This document shows, piece after piece, positions 1-10,087 of a DNA stretch of 56,694 nt (position 1 is its first letter; every line of letters begins with the position of its first letter). A model generated the notes under the pieces. It worked only from the letters and a program-made list of their open reading frames with translations, ran no database searches and was not told the origin of the DNA. The position numbers and the translations under genes are program-made. Source of the stretch: Amoeboaphelidium occidentale (Eukaryota; Aphelidiomycota; Aphelidea); NCBI GenBank assembly GCA_023515795.1, contig JALGPX010000074.1, positions 1 through 56,694 of the forward strand. Reading direction: 5' to 3'.

Positions 1-1374
1 ATAAACGCGGTTAGAAAAATACTTCACGACCGATTGCTGAGGAAACGAAGACGTATCAGCCAAGTTCTTTAATTCTGTATATTACAACCGTTCTTGGCGC
101 AATTGAGTGCCCGCTTGCTGCGCAGTCTCGCCCCTTATCAGCCGCAAAAGACCCGTTCCATGCAGGTTCTGAAGTAAACAGCATCTGGTATGATACGCAA
201 TGACCAAGTGCTGTTATCATGAAGACAACTTTCTTAAGCCGATACTTGCTATATGCTACATCCATTCATCGCTGTGTATCAGGTATCCTTGCAAGGAATC
301 TCGTTCTCTCAAATGCTGGTCTTCCACTTTTCACATTGAAACAAATAGCTGACTTCTTTGAACGGCTTCTAGAGCAAGATACGCATCATGGGAAGAGCAA
401 GGAAATACTTTGCGATGTTTCTTTGTGCGCCACATCTAAGAGCTGGTTCGAATTGAAACCATTATTAATTAGAGATCTTTGATTCCAGTCTTACAATGTG
501 CTTGCAGGATCATTTTCCAAATGTACACTGTCGACCTTCTGCATATGATTATGGCGTGTAATATCCACCATACCATCAAGACTGTGTTGAAGGTTTAGCA
601 GTAAAGGAGCCGACATCATGGTCTCTGTTAGATAGTCCCATCCAAATCTTCAGCAAGCAGTCGCAGATATGTCATTTTGATGGAGCTCTATTTCCTTCTT
701 AATAGTTAATCTTCTCTTAGTACCATTTAATTTCTGCAAACTGTCAATACGATGAGCAGATCAGTGCAGGGCCAAAGTAAAAGAGTGTCCTGGTGAGAAT
801 TGACCACGAATGCCGATACTATCTATAGAAAAAAGCCACAGCTTTGCCAATAATATAGCCTGTTACCGAACTCAGACTACAAAGAGATTACTCAAGGGCT
901 AGACTGTAAACTAATAGACTGCGAGTTGTAGGCCAAAGACGAGATCAAACACAGACCACGAAAAATCTCAGCACTTAGAAAGAACCTTGAAATCAAAAAC
1001 ATGTCCCTAGAATTAACATGCCTTCTGAAGTTGAAACAAGCGATTTATTCCTGAGGTCAGCTGTTAACAAAGAGCGGTGATATTGTAATTTACTTTTCAG
1101 CCGATCAGCCAAATTTGGCCGCTTGGCAATCGAGGGGTTAAGGATAAGCGTTCAGGTGCACTTCCAACTGCAGCAAAAGGACACTAATCTTCATCATTAT
1201 CTCTATTGATGATCGTTACTATCCACTTTTACAGTAAATCACTAGAGCTTTCTGACAATGCTTAGAGCTAAGCCCAGTCGACTAATTTGTCTGGTGAGTG
1301 ATCACAAATACCAGAACATCATTCAACTCCGATTAGAAAGATGAAATTGTGAGCTGCGTGCTTTGCTTTCAAAA
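1..1374. other. Left-end region without a supported gene
   Basis: No convincing coding region is seen here. Two short open frames overlap on opposite strands (56-265 minus, 219-482 plus, 69 and 87 codons). Neither shows a recognisable domain or a matching splice structure, and stops are frequent in all frames from about 480 to 1360. The stretch is probably intergenic or very decayed accessory DNA. No tRNA-like B box or rRNA sequence was noticed by eye. Confidence 0.5.
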
Positions 1375-1956
1375 ATGAGCTCACCCGAGCAAGCAGCGAA
1401 GCCGTTGAGTATCAGCAAAAAGAAGCTTCAAGGAGGAACAAAAATCCCACTAAATGTTATTAATGAGCTTTCAGCAAACGGAGCTTGCGTAAACAAGTTA
1501 GAAGGAGAAGAGTTTTATTCAGTCACTGAAATTACTTTCGGAGATAAGGCCTGGATTACCTACGAAAAATGGGCCAGTGGTATTAATAAAGATTCACGTG
1601 TTGGCGCTAATTTTGGCCCAGGACCCGACATAGTCAATACTGCTTTGCTTCCTTCTGATAATTTCGTTGCTGCAATTCAGAGAGAAGCCCGCTCGATTAT
1701 TCATCGCTTTGCTGGATTAAACGTTCAAGATTTCGAGAACGGAAATCAACCTCAAATTGGTCCTCCAATTCCTGCACCTCCAATTTTTACCCGTATTCAC
1801 CATGCAAAACTTGCATTATCCGGTTTAATGAATCGCATTCAAGATCCTCCTCTGGATTATCCTGTGTTGAGAGCGTTGAGATCTGGGTCCTATATTTGCA
1901 CGATTGATCAGCAATGGGCGAATGCTGGTGTTGAAATTGTTCTATTCAAACCATGA
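1375..1956 (+). CDS. Hypothetical protein, 193 aa
   Basis: An uninterrupted frame beginning at the ATG at 1375 (MSSPEQ) and ending with TGA at 1954-1956. The product is soluble-looking: no signal peptide or membrane segment, a basic N-terminus (SISKKKLQGGTK) and a proline-rich stretch (PQIGPPIPAPPIF) around residue 130. The even composition argues for a real gene, but I recognise no family. The upstream open codons to 1363 contain only TTG, so 1375 is the natural start. It sits alone between an empty left end and a repeat. Function unknown; it could be a lineage-specific accessory gene. Confidence 0.55.
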   Translation: MSSPEQAAKPLSISKKKLQGGTKIPLNVINELSANGACVNKLEGEEFYSVTEITFGDKAWITYEKWASGINKDSRVGANFGPGPDIVNTALLPSDNFVAAIQREARSIIHRFAGLNVQDFENGNQPQIGPPIPAPPIFTRIHHAKLALSGLMNRIQDPPLDYPVLRALRSGSYICTIDQQWANAGVEIVLFKP

Positions 1957-2354
1957 AGGTTGTTGAATGTTCCTGGTATTAATAATAAATCCTTTGTATC
2001 CGTAGTGTGAAAGAGAAAGAAATTGCATCAGCGGCTGGGTCTCTGAGGAGACCATTCACGTGCTGTGATACACCGCGGTTCGCGACAATCGGTTTGATTA
2101 TTAGCCTATTATTCTGACCACATTATCATTCCCCTAGTTAACATCCACTTTTGCAGTAAATTATGACGCCACTACAATCTCTCTCGTCAAAGCGCTAGAG
2201 AGTGTTGAGATCAAGATTGAGTGTCTGAATCTACACAATCCCGCCAATCAGACGTTGAAACAGATGCAATCTACACGGATAGGCATACAGAGAAGATCTC
2301 TCTAATCTTGAAAGTAATCCCACTCCACTTCATAAAAGCAAACAAGAAGATCAA

Positions 2355-2591
2355 ATGAAGAATATCTTTATAATTGTATTATTGATTGTATTTATCTTTA
2401 CGATTGTTTCAGTAAGAGCGATACCAAACCCAATAGAGGGCGATCTCCAGTTGGACAGCGAGAAAGTGGATAAGAAATATGATGACGTAGAAGATGACAA
2501 CAGCAAGAAAGATGACGACGATGATGATGATGATTTGGATTCTCTTGATGTTATGATGGGCGTAATTAAGGGCGAGCGAGAATTCGAGTGA
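2355..2591 (+). CDS. Small secreted-type peptide, 78 aa
   Basis: The frame starts at ATG 2355 with a strongly hydrophobic stretch (MKNIFIIVLLIVFIFTIVSV) followed by RA|IPNP, a plausible signal-peptidase site. The rest is highly acidic, with a run of eight aspartates and no cysteines. A near-identical N-terminus occurs at 11740 upstream of the large gene, where the acidic tail differs. It lies inside repeat copy 1. It could be a genuine short secreted peptide or simply the leader of a duplicated segment; codon evidence alone cannot decide. Confidence 0.4.
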   Translation: MKNIFIIVLLIVFIFTIVSVRAIPNPIEGDLQLDSEKVDKKYDDVEDDNSKKDDDDDDDDLDSLDVMMGVIKGEREFE

Positions 2592-2769
2592 ATCTTCTTT
2601 TTTCCGGAGATGAAACAACAACAAAAACAACAATTTGTAATAATAAAAAATAAGAGGGAATTATTACAATTACTTTTGAGAAAGTACAGCGGCGACTCAG
2701 AGAGGAAACAATACAAACTATTAAAAGTCTTTAAGAGTAAAGAGGAAAATGAGTCACCAGAAGTAATAC

Positions 2770-2879
2770 CGTTTATTTGGTACCAAACTTAAAATGATCC
2801 TAAGTTATCAGTATTGCCATACCGATATACTGATAATGGTCATACTTTTTCAGTACTTTTTTTATACTAAATAAACGAT
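2770..2879. mobile_element. MITE-like inverted-repeat element, copy A (degenerate)
   Basis: About 110 bp beginning CCGTTTATTTGGTACC and ending with the related inverted ACTAAATAAACGAT. The right end has diverged. Inside is a perfect hairpin, TTATCAGTAT ... ATACTGATAA. Copy B (9974-10085) has intact ends. No coding capacity, so it would be non-autonomous. Confidence 0.6.
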
Positions 2880-3191
2880 CATAAAATATGCCTAGAAGAT
2901 GTCTATACAAATCTTTACTCTCCATTAGTCGTTTGAGTCTAATAAGTATCGTTGTTCAATCATCCTAAGATGAGCCTTAATAATGACTGAAATATGTCTA
3001 AAAATCTGAGCCCATGAGGCCTTCGACTTTCGACTTGCATTTAATGAATATAATATCGCATACGATATAAATGATAAATGTCAACTCTAACGGTAGGATA
3101 ACACAGTTGTTCAACGCATCAATGAATGGTCAGAAATGAACTCACATCAACTTGTGAAGCAAAGGCAGCAATAGTTGCTATTTATTAAGAA

Positions 3192-4833
3192 ATGAAGAGG
3201 TTAGAGAAAGCCATTGTGGGGAGCAAGCCGGTAGACATTCGGGCCTATCCCAATAGCCTAGGAGGCATCACTCACGCAGTAGGTATCGATTTAGGAACTA
3301 CTTATTCTTGCGTCGGTGTTTTCCAGAATGATCGCGTTAAGATGATCGCCAACGACCAGGGTAACCGCACCACCCTACCGTACGTTGCATTCACAGAGAG
3401 CGAGCGTCTTATCGGTGTTGCAGCCAAGAACCAGGTCGCCATGAACCCATTCAACACAGTCTTTGATGCAAACGTTTGATCGGACGTCGTTTTGCTGAAG
3501 TCCAGTCCGATTTGAAGCACTGGCCGTTCATGGTTATTGACAATGGCACCAAACCGTGCATCCAGATCGAGTGCAAATGTGAGCAGAAGACACTTTCCCC
3601 AGAAGAAATTTCGCCATGGTTTTGGTTAAGATGAAGGAGACTGCCGAAGCTTATCTCGCAACAGCCGTTACCAACGCTGCTTTAACTGTTCCTGCTTACT
3701 TCAACGTCTCTCAGCGTCAAGCTATCAAAGACGCGGGTACTATTGCTGGTCTTAATGTTATGCGCTTGATTGACGAACCAACTGCGGTTGCGGTTGTTTA
3801 CGGCTTGGAGAAGATGTCAGAGGGAGGCGAGAAGAATCTACTAGAAACTGATATTGGAGCAGGAGGGCATAGTATTTCGTGTTTAACTATAGAGGAGGGA
3901 ATACTTGAAGTCAAGGTTACTGCTGGTGGTGCTCGCTCGAGTCGCGAAGAGTTCGATAATCGTTTGGTTAATCATTTTTGTCAGGAATTCGAGCGTAAGC
4001 ACAATGAGTCTCTCTCCGGCAATGCGCATGCTTTGCACCGGTTGAGAACTGCTTGTGAGCTTGCTAAGAGAACATTGTCTTCAGCAAGGCACACTGACAT
4101 TGTGGTTAATTCTTTGTACAAAGGCATTTATTTCTTTTCTGGACTTACTCTACGTCGTTTTGAATACTTGTGTGATGATTTGTTTAGTTCTATAGTTAAC
4201 AATGTGGCGAAAGTGCTACAAGACTACGATATGGATAAGAATTTAATTGACGAAGTTATTCTAATCGGTGGTTCAACTCGTATTCCAAAGATCCAGTAAC
4301 TGGTTTCCGATTACTTTAATAGAATGGAACTAAACAGATGTTTCAGCCCGTATGAGACGGTTGCTTACGGTGCCGCTGTCCAGGCTGCCACTTTGTCTGG
4401 TGAAACCTCTGAAAAGACGCAATATTTGCTTTTGCTCGATGTTACGCCACTTTCCTTGGGTATTGAAACTGCTGGAGGTGTGATGACTACTTTGATCAAG
4501 AGAAACACGACCGTCCCAACAAAGAAGAGTGAAGTGGGTTTTATAGACTGTGGTGAGCAAAACCGCGTTTTGATAAAGGTGTATGAAGGTGAATGCGCTC
4601 GTACTTTTGACAACAACTTGTTGGATAGATTTGAACGAACGGGCATTATTCAGAATCTAGAAGGAAAGGCTGAGATTGAAGTTACTTTTGGCATTGACGC
4701 TAACGGCATTTTGAATTTTTCTGCAGTTGACAAGACAACCGGTCGTTCTAACAAGATCACAATCACCAGTGACAAGGGTCGTTTGTCTAAGGAGGAAATT
4801 GAGCGCATGGTTTCTGATGCTGAAAAGTACTAG
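3192..4833 (+). pseudogene. Hsp70 (cytosolic SSA/HSPA type) pseudogene
   Basis: Clear Hsp70 similarity: the ATP-binding signature [19 protein letters not shown] near the start, [17 protein letters not shown], the [11 protein letters not shown] loop and the substrate-binding domain from [16 protein letters not shown] to the lid start [14 protein letters not shown]. There are three open blocks. Single-base deletions occur near 3471 (after FDA) and near 3612 (before the [13 protein letters not shown] block), and an in-frame TAA lies at 4297. The second phosphate loop, normally DLGGGTFDVS, is changed beyond function ([10 protein letters not shown]). The C-terminal lid and EEVD end are absent, and a roughly 29-residue unrelated leader precedes the homology. 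A dead, truncated copy of a chaperone gene. Confidence 0.92.
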
Positions 4834-5008
4834 AAGCGTCCACTTTTTTCATTCACTTATGGTCCCAAATAAATGTGTATCTTTTTTTTTGGATCATCCC
4901 AAGATGAGTCTCAACCATGTCTAAACTATATCTAAAAGTATTGTTATTGAAATGGAGAGTTTTTGTGACTTAAAAGCGCAACATTTTACCAACTAACCGA
5001 CCAATCAC
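4834..5008. repeat. Intergenic spacer with a dispersed short repeat
   Basis: Contains GGTCCCAAATAAA (4861-4873), matching the end of the inverted-repeat element at 9592-9759, and GATCATCCCAAGATGAGTCT followed by ATGTCTAAA. Related versions of the second motif occur at about 2960-3003 and 10165-10197. These look like remnants of a dispersed non-coding repeat. Confidence 0.45.
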
Positions 5009-6061
5009 ATGATGATTAATGGTAGATCTTGCCAATCAGAATGGCAATTGTTTTCATTCGCAAAATTCATGGCGCTAAATCAACAACGAATTCAAATTAC
5101 CACCTCAATTGAAGGGCTCGATCAGCATCTTGATAAGCAACTGAAGACTTTTATACAGAGCTACCTTTGGCGAAGATCGATTGGCTGCTGCATTGAACGT
5201 GTGCGTCATTCCAATAGGGAGAATGATACCACTACAGTGATTTTGATGGAAGGGGAATCAGTTGTATTGTATACTGCTAAGCGTGATTTGATTTCTGCGC
5301 TACATCAAGAATTTCCCAGTGTTTCGCTTCCATCTGACGATTCATCTCAATGGATTGTTGAACCCTCCTCTGAAATTCTATCAGCTGCAAAGATCATGCG
5401 CACTCACGAATCAATACGCCGTGATGGTTCTTCTGGAGAAGTTTCATCATCTAAACCTCTCGCACAGCCTGATTTGGATGCCTTATCGCTTACCAGTACA
5501 CTTAATAGGGCTTTGTTGAAGATTCCAGGAATTAATATTGTCTCTCGTGTGTTACAGGCGACGGGCAAGATCACGAAGATTGTAGTCAATGCACATTACA
5601 AGAACCGAAAAGTGGCTATGGATGTTTCAATTTTGAATTGGGAATAGTTTTTGTCCGAATGCGAAAGTCAACTGGAAATATCACTGCCTGCGCGAAAGGT
5701 ATGGTTCTACGCTGATGGAGGATGGGGACAGATTAAAGATGTCGAAGCCTTTCAAGATGGAAAGCATTATTATGTCACTGCCGAAACCGACCCGGATCCC
5801 GTTTTACCGCCTGAAAGTCCACAGTCTTCAGTTCGAACCAGTCCTGAAACTAAAGGATTTGCAACTATGCAGGAATTTTATGGGGCGTTGCGTAGTGTTG
5901 ATTGTGATGATGACGACATTAAGCTGATCGATGAAGTCTTCAAAGAGCAGCGCATCAAAGTCTCGGTCTTATCAAGTCTAACTTATTATGATTTGAAGGA
6001 TTATGGAGTGCAACAGCTAGGGCTTCGCAAAGCAATATTGAAAGTGTTGGGAAAAGAATAA
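5009..6061 (+). pseudogene. SAM-domain protein frame broken by one in-frame TAG
   Basis: Two blocks in the same frame (5009-5647 and 5651-6061) are separated only by a TAG at 5645-5647, so they were probably one protein of about 350 residues. The N-terminal block is unrecognised; a better start may be the second ATG at 5069 (MALNQQ). The final 60 residues look like a sterile alpha motif: an acidic helix, LSSLTYYDLKDYGV and the closing helix GLRKAILKVLG. The middle is proline- and serine-rich. Possible role: a protein-protein adaptor. The stop context (TAG TTT) is not a known readthrough motif, so recent loss is the simplest reading; a sequencing error is the alternative. Confidence 0.6.
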
Positions 6062-6258
6062 ATATTAATCATGCTTCCTCTTCTTGCTTTCTCTTCTATT
6101 GGGATATATGCCTTCTCTTTCTCGTATCCTCTTATCTGCCTTGTACAAACCAATTGTTTCAATCTCAACGAATTATCAAGCTCCTTAGTCAGCGGCGATA
6201 CTTTCAATACATCACTCATATTGATCTTCCCTTGCACCATCACGCTGTTCAACCCAAC

Positions 6259-6735
6259 TTATTCAACCAGATAAATTGTGCCAGTAAACCGCTGCCCTTC
6301 CTTCTCGAATGCTCCTCTCTTATTCAAACAGCCGAACAAAATCTCCTCGTTTGATCGAATCATTGTCGACCTGATTGATATGCGCAATGCTTTCACGTAT
6401 CAACTCAACCTCATCAAAGATCTCAAGCTGCTCCGGAATCTTTTTAATCGTGGAATGATACGATGAGTTGTAATTCTGGACGAAGTCATCAAGATTATCA
6501 ATCCATCTATTGGTATCGAGGTTAGTGAGATACTTTTCAATGAGCAGTTTTATTGTGCGATTGAACCGTTCAGCTACACCCAGACATTTCTTGTCTTCTT
6601 TATCACAGTATTGAGCAATAATATTGTTCTCCTGCAGCCACCTTGTCAACTGATTATTAACAAACTCTTTGCCGTTATCTGTTTGCAATACTTTTAACGG
6701 TCTTCCATCTTGTAACGGAGCTAGCGAAGTACGAG
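6259..6735 (-). pseudogene. Retroelement or Polinton-type integrase fragment
   Basis: Minus-strand reading gives the second half of a DDE integrase core: GRPLKVLQTDNGKEF (catalytic Asp), then GVAERFNRTIKLLIEKY with the catalytic Glu, and YNSSYHSTIKKIP, a typical integrase C-terminal signature. After GDFVRLFE the frame ends early. A one-base shift recovers KRGAFEKEGQRFTGTIYLVE, the usual small beta-barrel end, so the copy carries a frameshift. The first catalytic Asp and everything upstream are missing. A Ty3-like or Maverick/Polinton-like source both fit. No LTR or terminal repeat is visible around it. Confidence 0.8.
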
Positions 6736-6906
6736 CTCAGAACACCTTTTATTCTAAATTGACAAACGATTGATTGGTGATGGGAAGTTGAAACGGTTCA
6801 GAAATAGATCTTTCGTTACAGAAAGTCTCTTGAAATGCCGAAGAGACCCGGAATCTGATATACCACTGTATCAACATGTGACGAGCTTGCAAATTTATTC
6901 ATACTA

Positions 6907-8718
6907 TTACGATGTACTACACATAGCGACCCGAAGTTTTTCAATGTGGCTTTCGGGAAATATCTTTGCAAGCCCATCCCTATCCATTATCTTGAGCCAT
7001 GCAAATTCCTCCTTCTTCCGAGGTCCAACGCCTAATTTCCCTTCAGCTTGAGTTCTAGAAGAAACCACCATATACTCCACTGAGCCATTATAACTACCAC
7101 GAGTTTGCTGAATAGCCTCTAGTGTATTCTTATTCTCAGTAATACGCATTGGGCACCCCATCCACTTACCCACTGAATTTAAGATCAATTCCAACCTATT
7201 ATCGGTACTAAGATTCGGATACTTTTCTTTAGAAACATCCGCAGCAACTGTAACCTCGAAAAATATGATGCAATCGCCCCCAAAGTAAATGAAATCCAAT
7301 CGCGCCTCTCCAGATTTTGAATGCGCAACCAAGGTTCCAGTAGGGTAATCTTTCCAAGAACTCTTTGGCTTATCGGCGGAAAGCGTGAGAAAATGACGAA
7401 TTTGAATGCAACGTTGCTCCTTCACACCAGCTAGATTGTAGTAATTCAAGGCGATCTGCGATCCGGCACTTGACAGGAGATTCAAACCGAACAATCTCTC
7501 AAACGCCAATCCAACTTGGCTCATATTATCACTTTCCAAATTCTTTAACTCGTGAAGGATCTCATTACTCCATACTCCACAGCCGCTACTATTCAGGAGT
7601 TTGAAGAAAACTTTTGTCGCATTAGAGTTGAGAGTTGAAACGTGATTCTCGGTTTCGTATGCCAATCCGGTATCCATAAAACGAAGATCGACATCTTGAG
7701 CGTGAACTTGTACTTGAACGAAAAACTTCACCAATGACTGATGGACCTTGGATACCACGTTTGGATGTCCGGTCTCGAATTCAATGAATCGCGATTCATA
7801 CGCAGATTGCCTCTTATCGCTATACACATTCAATATTTCGGAAAGCCCGATATCCCGTCGACCACCATACTCCTCACTCAACAACACCAACTCTCTCGGA
7901 ATATCTCCAGTCAAACTTCGAATCTCGGGAATGAATTCCTCAGTGAAGTCAGGATGCTTAGCAATGTTGGCAAATTGCTGAGTTTGAAACCAAGATTTAA
8001 CCTCGTCATCCGATAGGGCTCCAACATTCAAGATATACCGTTCATGACCGGCTCGAAGAGTACGCCGATAAGGCGAATCAGCAGTGGCCGTGACAAATAC
8101 GCATCCTCGTTTGAAGTTCCTCGCCCAGTCAATTAGCGAGAACGGTGGATCGGTCAGAGGCTTAACGCCATTCTCGAACAACGCCTGGGACTCATCGAAA
8201 GCAAGAATGACTTCAACGTCATTCTCCCACAGTATATCTTCACGAAAACCTTCAAACAGATCCTGAAAATACTCCAACGAGAACTTTTCCTTCAAGCGCG
8301 CTCTTGTCCAAGAAGTATGATTATTCGGTGGAAAACAGTATGCGTACTTCTTCTTGATATCAGGACCGACAAATTGAAGACCAGCGAGCACAGCATCAAA
8401 GAAATACGAATACCAGCCAGTAGCAGATGGATGGCCCATTCTCAGCCAGTCATCACACAAAGGAATGTAGACGACAAACCATCCGAGCTGGCGCGCCTTA
8501 TGCACAACATAATACATAATCGAGCTCTTTCCAACGCCCATCGGTCCAGCTAAATACACACCAACACGAAGCTGATCAGTCACCGTCTCTTGTACATATT
8601 TCCAGACATCATGTGCGCATTGCCGTTCAATGAATCCTTCATGTGCCCACGAGCCCAGCGCTTGCTTGGGTACGAATCGCAGGTCGTTGGGAATCTGAAT
8701 GGTAATTCGTTCGCTCAT
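6907..8718 (-). CDS. STAND-type P-loop NTPase with nuclease-like C-terminus (Crinkler/RHS-like), 603 aa
   Basis: An intact single-exon frame. The Walker A motif GPMGVGKS lies at residues 58-65, Walker B VEVILAFDESQ around 168-177 (D175, E176), and FVTATADS resembles sensor I. The strand order and the GWFVVYIPLCDDWLRMG stretch resemble the DAP3/STAND branch of P-loop NTPases. Near residues 470-492, GEARLDFIYF and IIFFEVTVA give a D...ExT arrangement as in restriction-endonuclease folds. This NTPase-plus-nuclease layout is known for Crinkler (CRN) and RHS-type proteins of chytrids, oomycetes and other eukaryotes. No signal peptide or classic LxLFLAK header is present. Its start codon is only 35 bp from that of the divergent caspase-like gene, suggesting shared control. 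Likely a host-directed effector or a conflict/defence protein; exact role unknown. Confidence 0.72.
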   Translation of the reverse strand: MSERITIQIPNDLRFVPKQALGSWAHEGFIERQCAHDVWKYVQETVTDQLRVGVYLAGPMGVGKSSIMYYVVHKARQLGWFVVYIPLCDDWLRMGHPSATGWYSYFFDAVLAGLQFVGPDIKKKYAYCFPPNNHTSWTRARLKEKFSLEYFQDLFEGFREDILWENDVEVILAFDESQALFENGVKPLTDPPFSLIDWARNFKRGCVFVTATADSPYRRTLRAGHERYILNVGALSDDEVKSWFQTQQFANIAKHPDFTEEFIPEIRSLTGDIPRELVLLSEEYGGRRDIGLSEILNVYSDKRQSAYESRFIEFETGHPNVVSKVHQSLVKFFVQVQVHAQDVDLRFMDTGLAYETENHVSTLNSNATKVFFKLLNSSGCGVWSNEILHELKNLESDNMSQVGLAFERLFGLNLLSSAGSQIALNYYNLAGVKEQRCIQIRHFLTLSADKPKSSWKDYPTGTLVAHSKSGEARLDFIYFGGDCIIFFEVTVAADVSKEKYPNLSTDNRLELILNSVGKWMGCPMRITENKNTLEAIQQTRGSYNGSVEYMVVSSRTQAEGKLGVGPRKKEEFAWLKIMDRDGLAKIFPESHIEKLRVAMCSTS

Positions 8719-8753
8719 TTGCTTCGTTGTTTTCGGAAAAACAAGTTCAGCTC

Positions 8754-9386
8754 ATGAAAAAATTCTATTGGTTCCAAATAAGCCCGACCACACCCAACTC
8801 CCAGGATAAGGATGAAGAGAGACACCGTATTTGTACATGGCTAAGTACACAAATATCTCCATACATATTTGCGAATCCTGGACATTATCGAGGTCAAAAT
8901 ACTGGTGAGCTTCAAGACAATCTCGCTAGGTTTTTGAAAGAACCGGTCTTGTCTCCGCTGGCTATTGTAGTTAGCTGTCATGGTCAAAAAGGATCAGGAA
9001 ACTTCTCCGATTGGAATGGTGGTAATAAGCGCTTCTCGTGGACACCAGAGAGACTTTGGAATGGTTATGAAAATTTTAAAGGCCTAAAGTCTTTGCTAAA
9101 GGAAAGAGAGAATATTAAGGCTTACGTTGTCCTAGCTCAGTGTTATGGTGGAATCTTTGGGGAGAAATTAAAGGAAATTGTTACGAGGGAGCGTTATGAA
9201 CATATCGAAGTTATTGGGCTCTCGAAAGAAACCACACAGCGTGTTGTGTCTAAGAAGGGTTCTACGGTTGCGACCACGTGTTACCACAAACAACTTGCAC
9301 ATTGGCTCAATACGTTTTCAGCGATCAAACTACCAGAAGGATCCGAGGAGGATCTTGATATTGACACAGAATCTGGCGATGAATAA
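8754..9386 (+). CDS. Caspase-like (clan CD) cysteine protease, 210 aa
   Basis: Starts at ATG 8754 (MKKFYWFQIS); the nine upstream open codons lack an ATG. Two motifs stand out: LAIVVSCHGQKGSG with His76-Gly at the end of a hydrophobic strand, and YVVLAQCYGG with Cys130 at the end of another. This is the catalytic His-Gly / (A/Q)C(x)G layout of caspases, metacaspases and legumain. At 210 residues it is about one catalytic domain, with an acidic tail (EEDLDIDTESGDE) and no prodomain or secretion signal. It is transcribed divergently from the STAND NTPase-nuclease gene. It could cleave itself, its neighbour or a cell-death substrate; this is inference. No substrate pocket can be assigned. Confidence 0.62.
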   Translation: MKKFYWFQISPTTPNSQDKDEERHRICTWLSTQISPYIFANPGHYRGQNTGELQDNLARFLKEPVLSPLAIVVSCHGQKGSGNFSDWNGGNKRFSWTPERLWNGYENFKGLKSLLKERENIKAYVVLAQCYGGIFGEKLKEIVTRERYEHIEVIGLSKETTQRVVSKKGSTVATTCYHKQLAHWLNTFSAIKLPEGSEEDLDIDTESGDE

Positions 9387-9591
9387 ATACATCAGCTTCT
9401 TTTCTGGTAGTTTAAATCTCAAAGTACAGGTTTTCATATCACCTTTGTATCTTTCATACTTGACTCATGAACACCTGAGTAATGGTTGACTTGAACGGTA
9501 GGTTGCACCAACATGGACGTTTGGCATTTGCACTTTGAAGATTTCTTAAGACACACTTTAAGGCACGTTTCATATATTGATTAATCTTTTC

Positions 9592-9759
9592 ATTTGGGAC
9601 CAAAATAAGGCAAACTTTAGTGCACTGTTTAGTTTCATTCAGAGCAGATAATCACATAATTTTTCCAGCGCCAAAATTTGTCGCGGAAAAAAATTGATTA
9701 TTTTTGGGAAGCAAAAAAGTTTCAGAAAAAAATTTAATTATTTTATTTTGGTCCCAAAT
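9592..9759. mobile_element. MITE-like element with 17-bp perfect terminal inverted repeats
   Basis: ATTTGGGACCAAAATAA at 9592-9608 is exactly mirrored by TTATTTTGGTCCCAAAT at 9743-9759. The 168-bp unit is AT-rich with homopolymer A runs and has no reading frame. The same end motif (GGTCCCAAATAAA) recurs at 4861. A non-autonomous DNA transposon remnant is likely. Target-site duplications are not obvious. Confidence 0.6.
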
Positions 9760-9775
9760 AAAAGATATTACTTCT

Positions 9776-10087
9776 AGCGAGAATTCGAGTGAATCTTCTT
9801 ATTTCCGGAGATGAGATGAAACAACAACATCAACAAAAATTTATAATAATAAAAAATAAGAGGGAATTATTAAATTTGGTTTTGAGAAGGAGCAGCGGCG
9901 ACTCAGAGAGGAAACAATACAAACTATTAAAAGTCTTTAAGAGTAAAGAGGACCATGAGTCACCAGAAGTAATATCGTTTATTTGGTACCAAACTTAAAA
10001 TGATCCTAAGTTATCAGTATTGCCATACCGATATACTGATAATGATCATGCTTTGTCAGTAACTTTTTGGTACCAAATAAACGATCA
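9776..10087 (+). repeat. Truncated copy 2 of the 5' region of the gene at 11948
   Basis: Begins at GCGAGAATTCGAGTGAATCT and runs through the MKQQ start and about 45 codons of the large gene, then switches to the inverted-repeat element at 9974. It shares GSDSERKQYK-type substitutions (SERKQYKLLKVFKSKE) with copy 1 against SEAKQYKLLKVFLSKT in the full gene. The secreted-peptide leader present in copies 1 and 3 is missing. Confidence 0.8.
9974..10085. mobile_element. MITE-like inverted-repeat element, copy B
   Basis: ATCGTTTATTTGGTACCAA at the left end is mirrored by TTGGTACCAAATAAACGAT at the right end (19-bp perfect inverted repeat around a GGTACC core). The unit is about 112 bp with an internal hairpin (TTATCAGTAT / ATACTGATAA). 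It interrupts the truncated gene copy at the same place as copy A. Confidence 0.7.

Larger units (their letters stand above)
2290..2890 (+). repeat. Truncated copy 1 of the 5' region of the gene at 11948
   Basis: This stretch is closely similar to 11685-12090: first the leader containing CTAATCTTGAAAGTAATCCC, then the short secreted-peptide frame, then the MKQQQKQQF start of the large gene. Similarity to the large gene breaks off after the GAGTCACCA motif (about 2752), where a short inverted-repeat element begins. It is a 5' gene fragment, not a working copy. The same break occurs in copy 2 (9776-10087), so the two truncated copies share an ancestor. Confidence 0.8.

Noticed and set aside
219-482. 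87-codon frame near the left end
   Set aside because: No domain, overlapping opposite-strand frame, and no supporting splice or family evidence.
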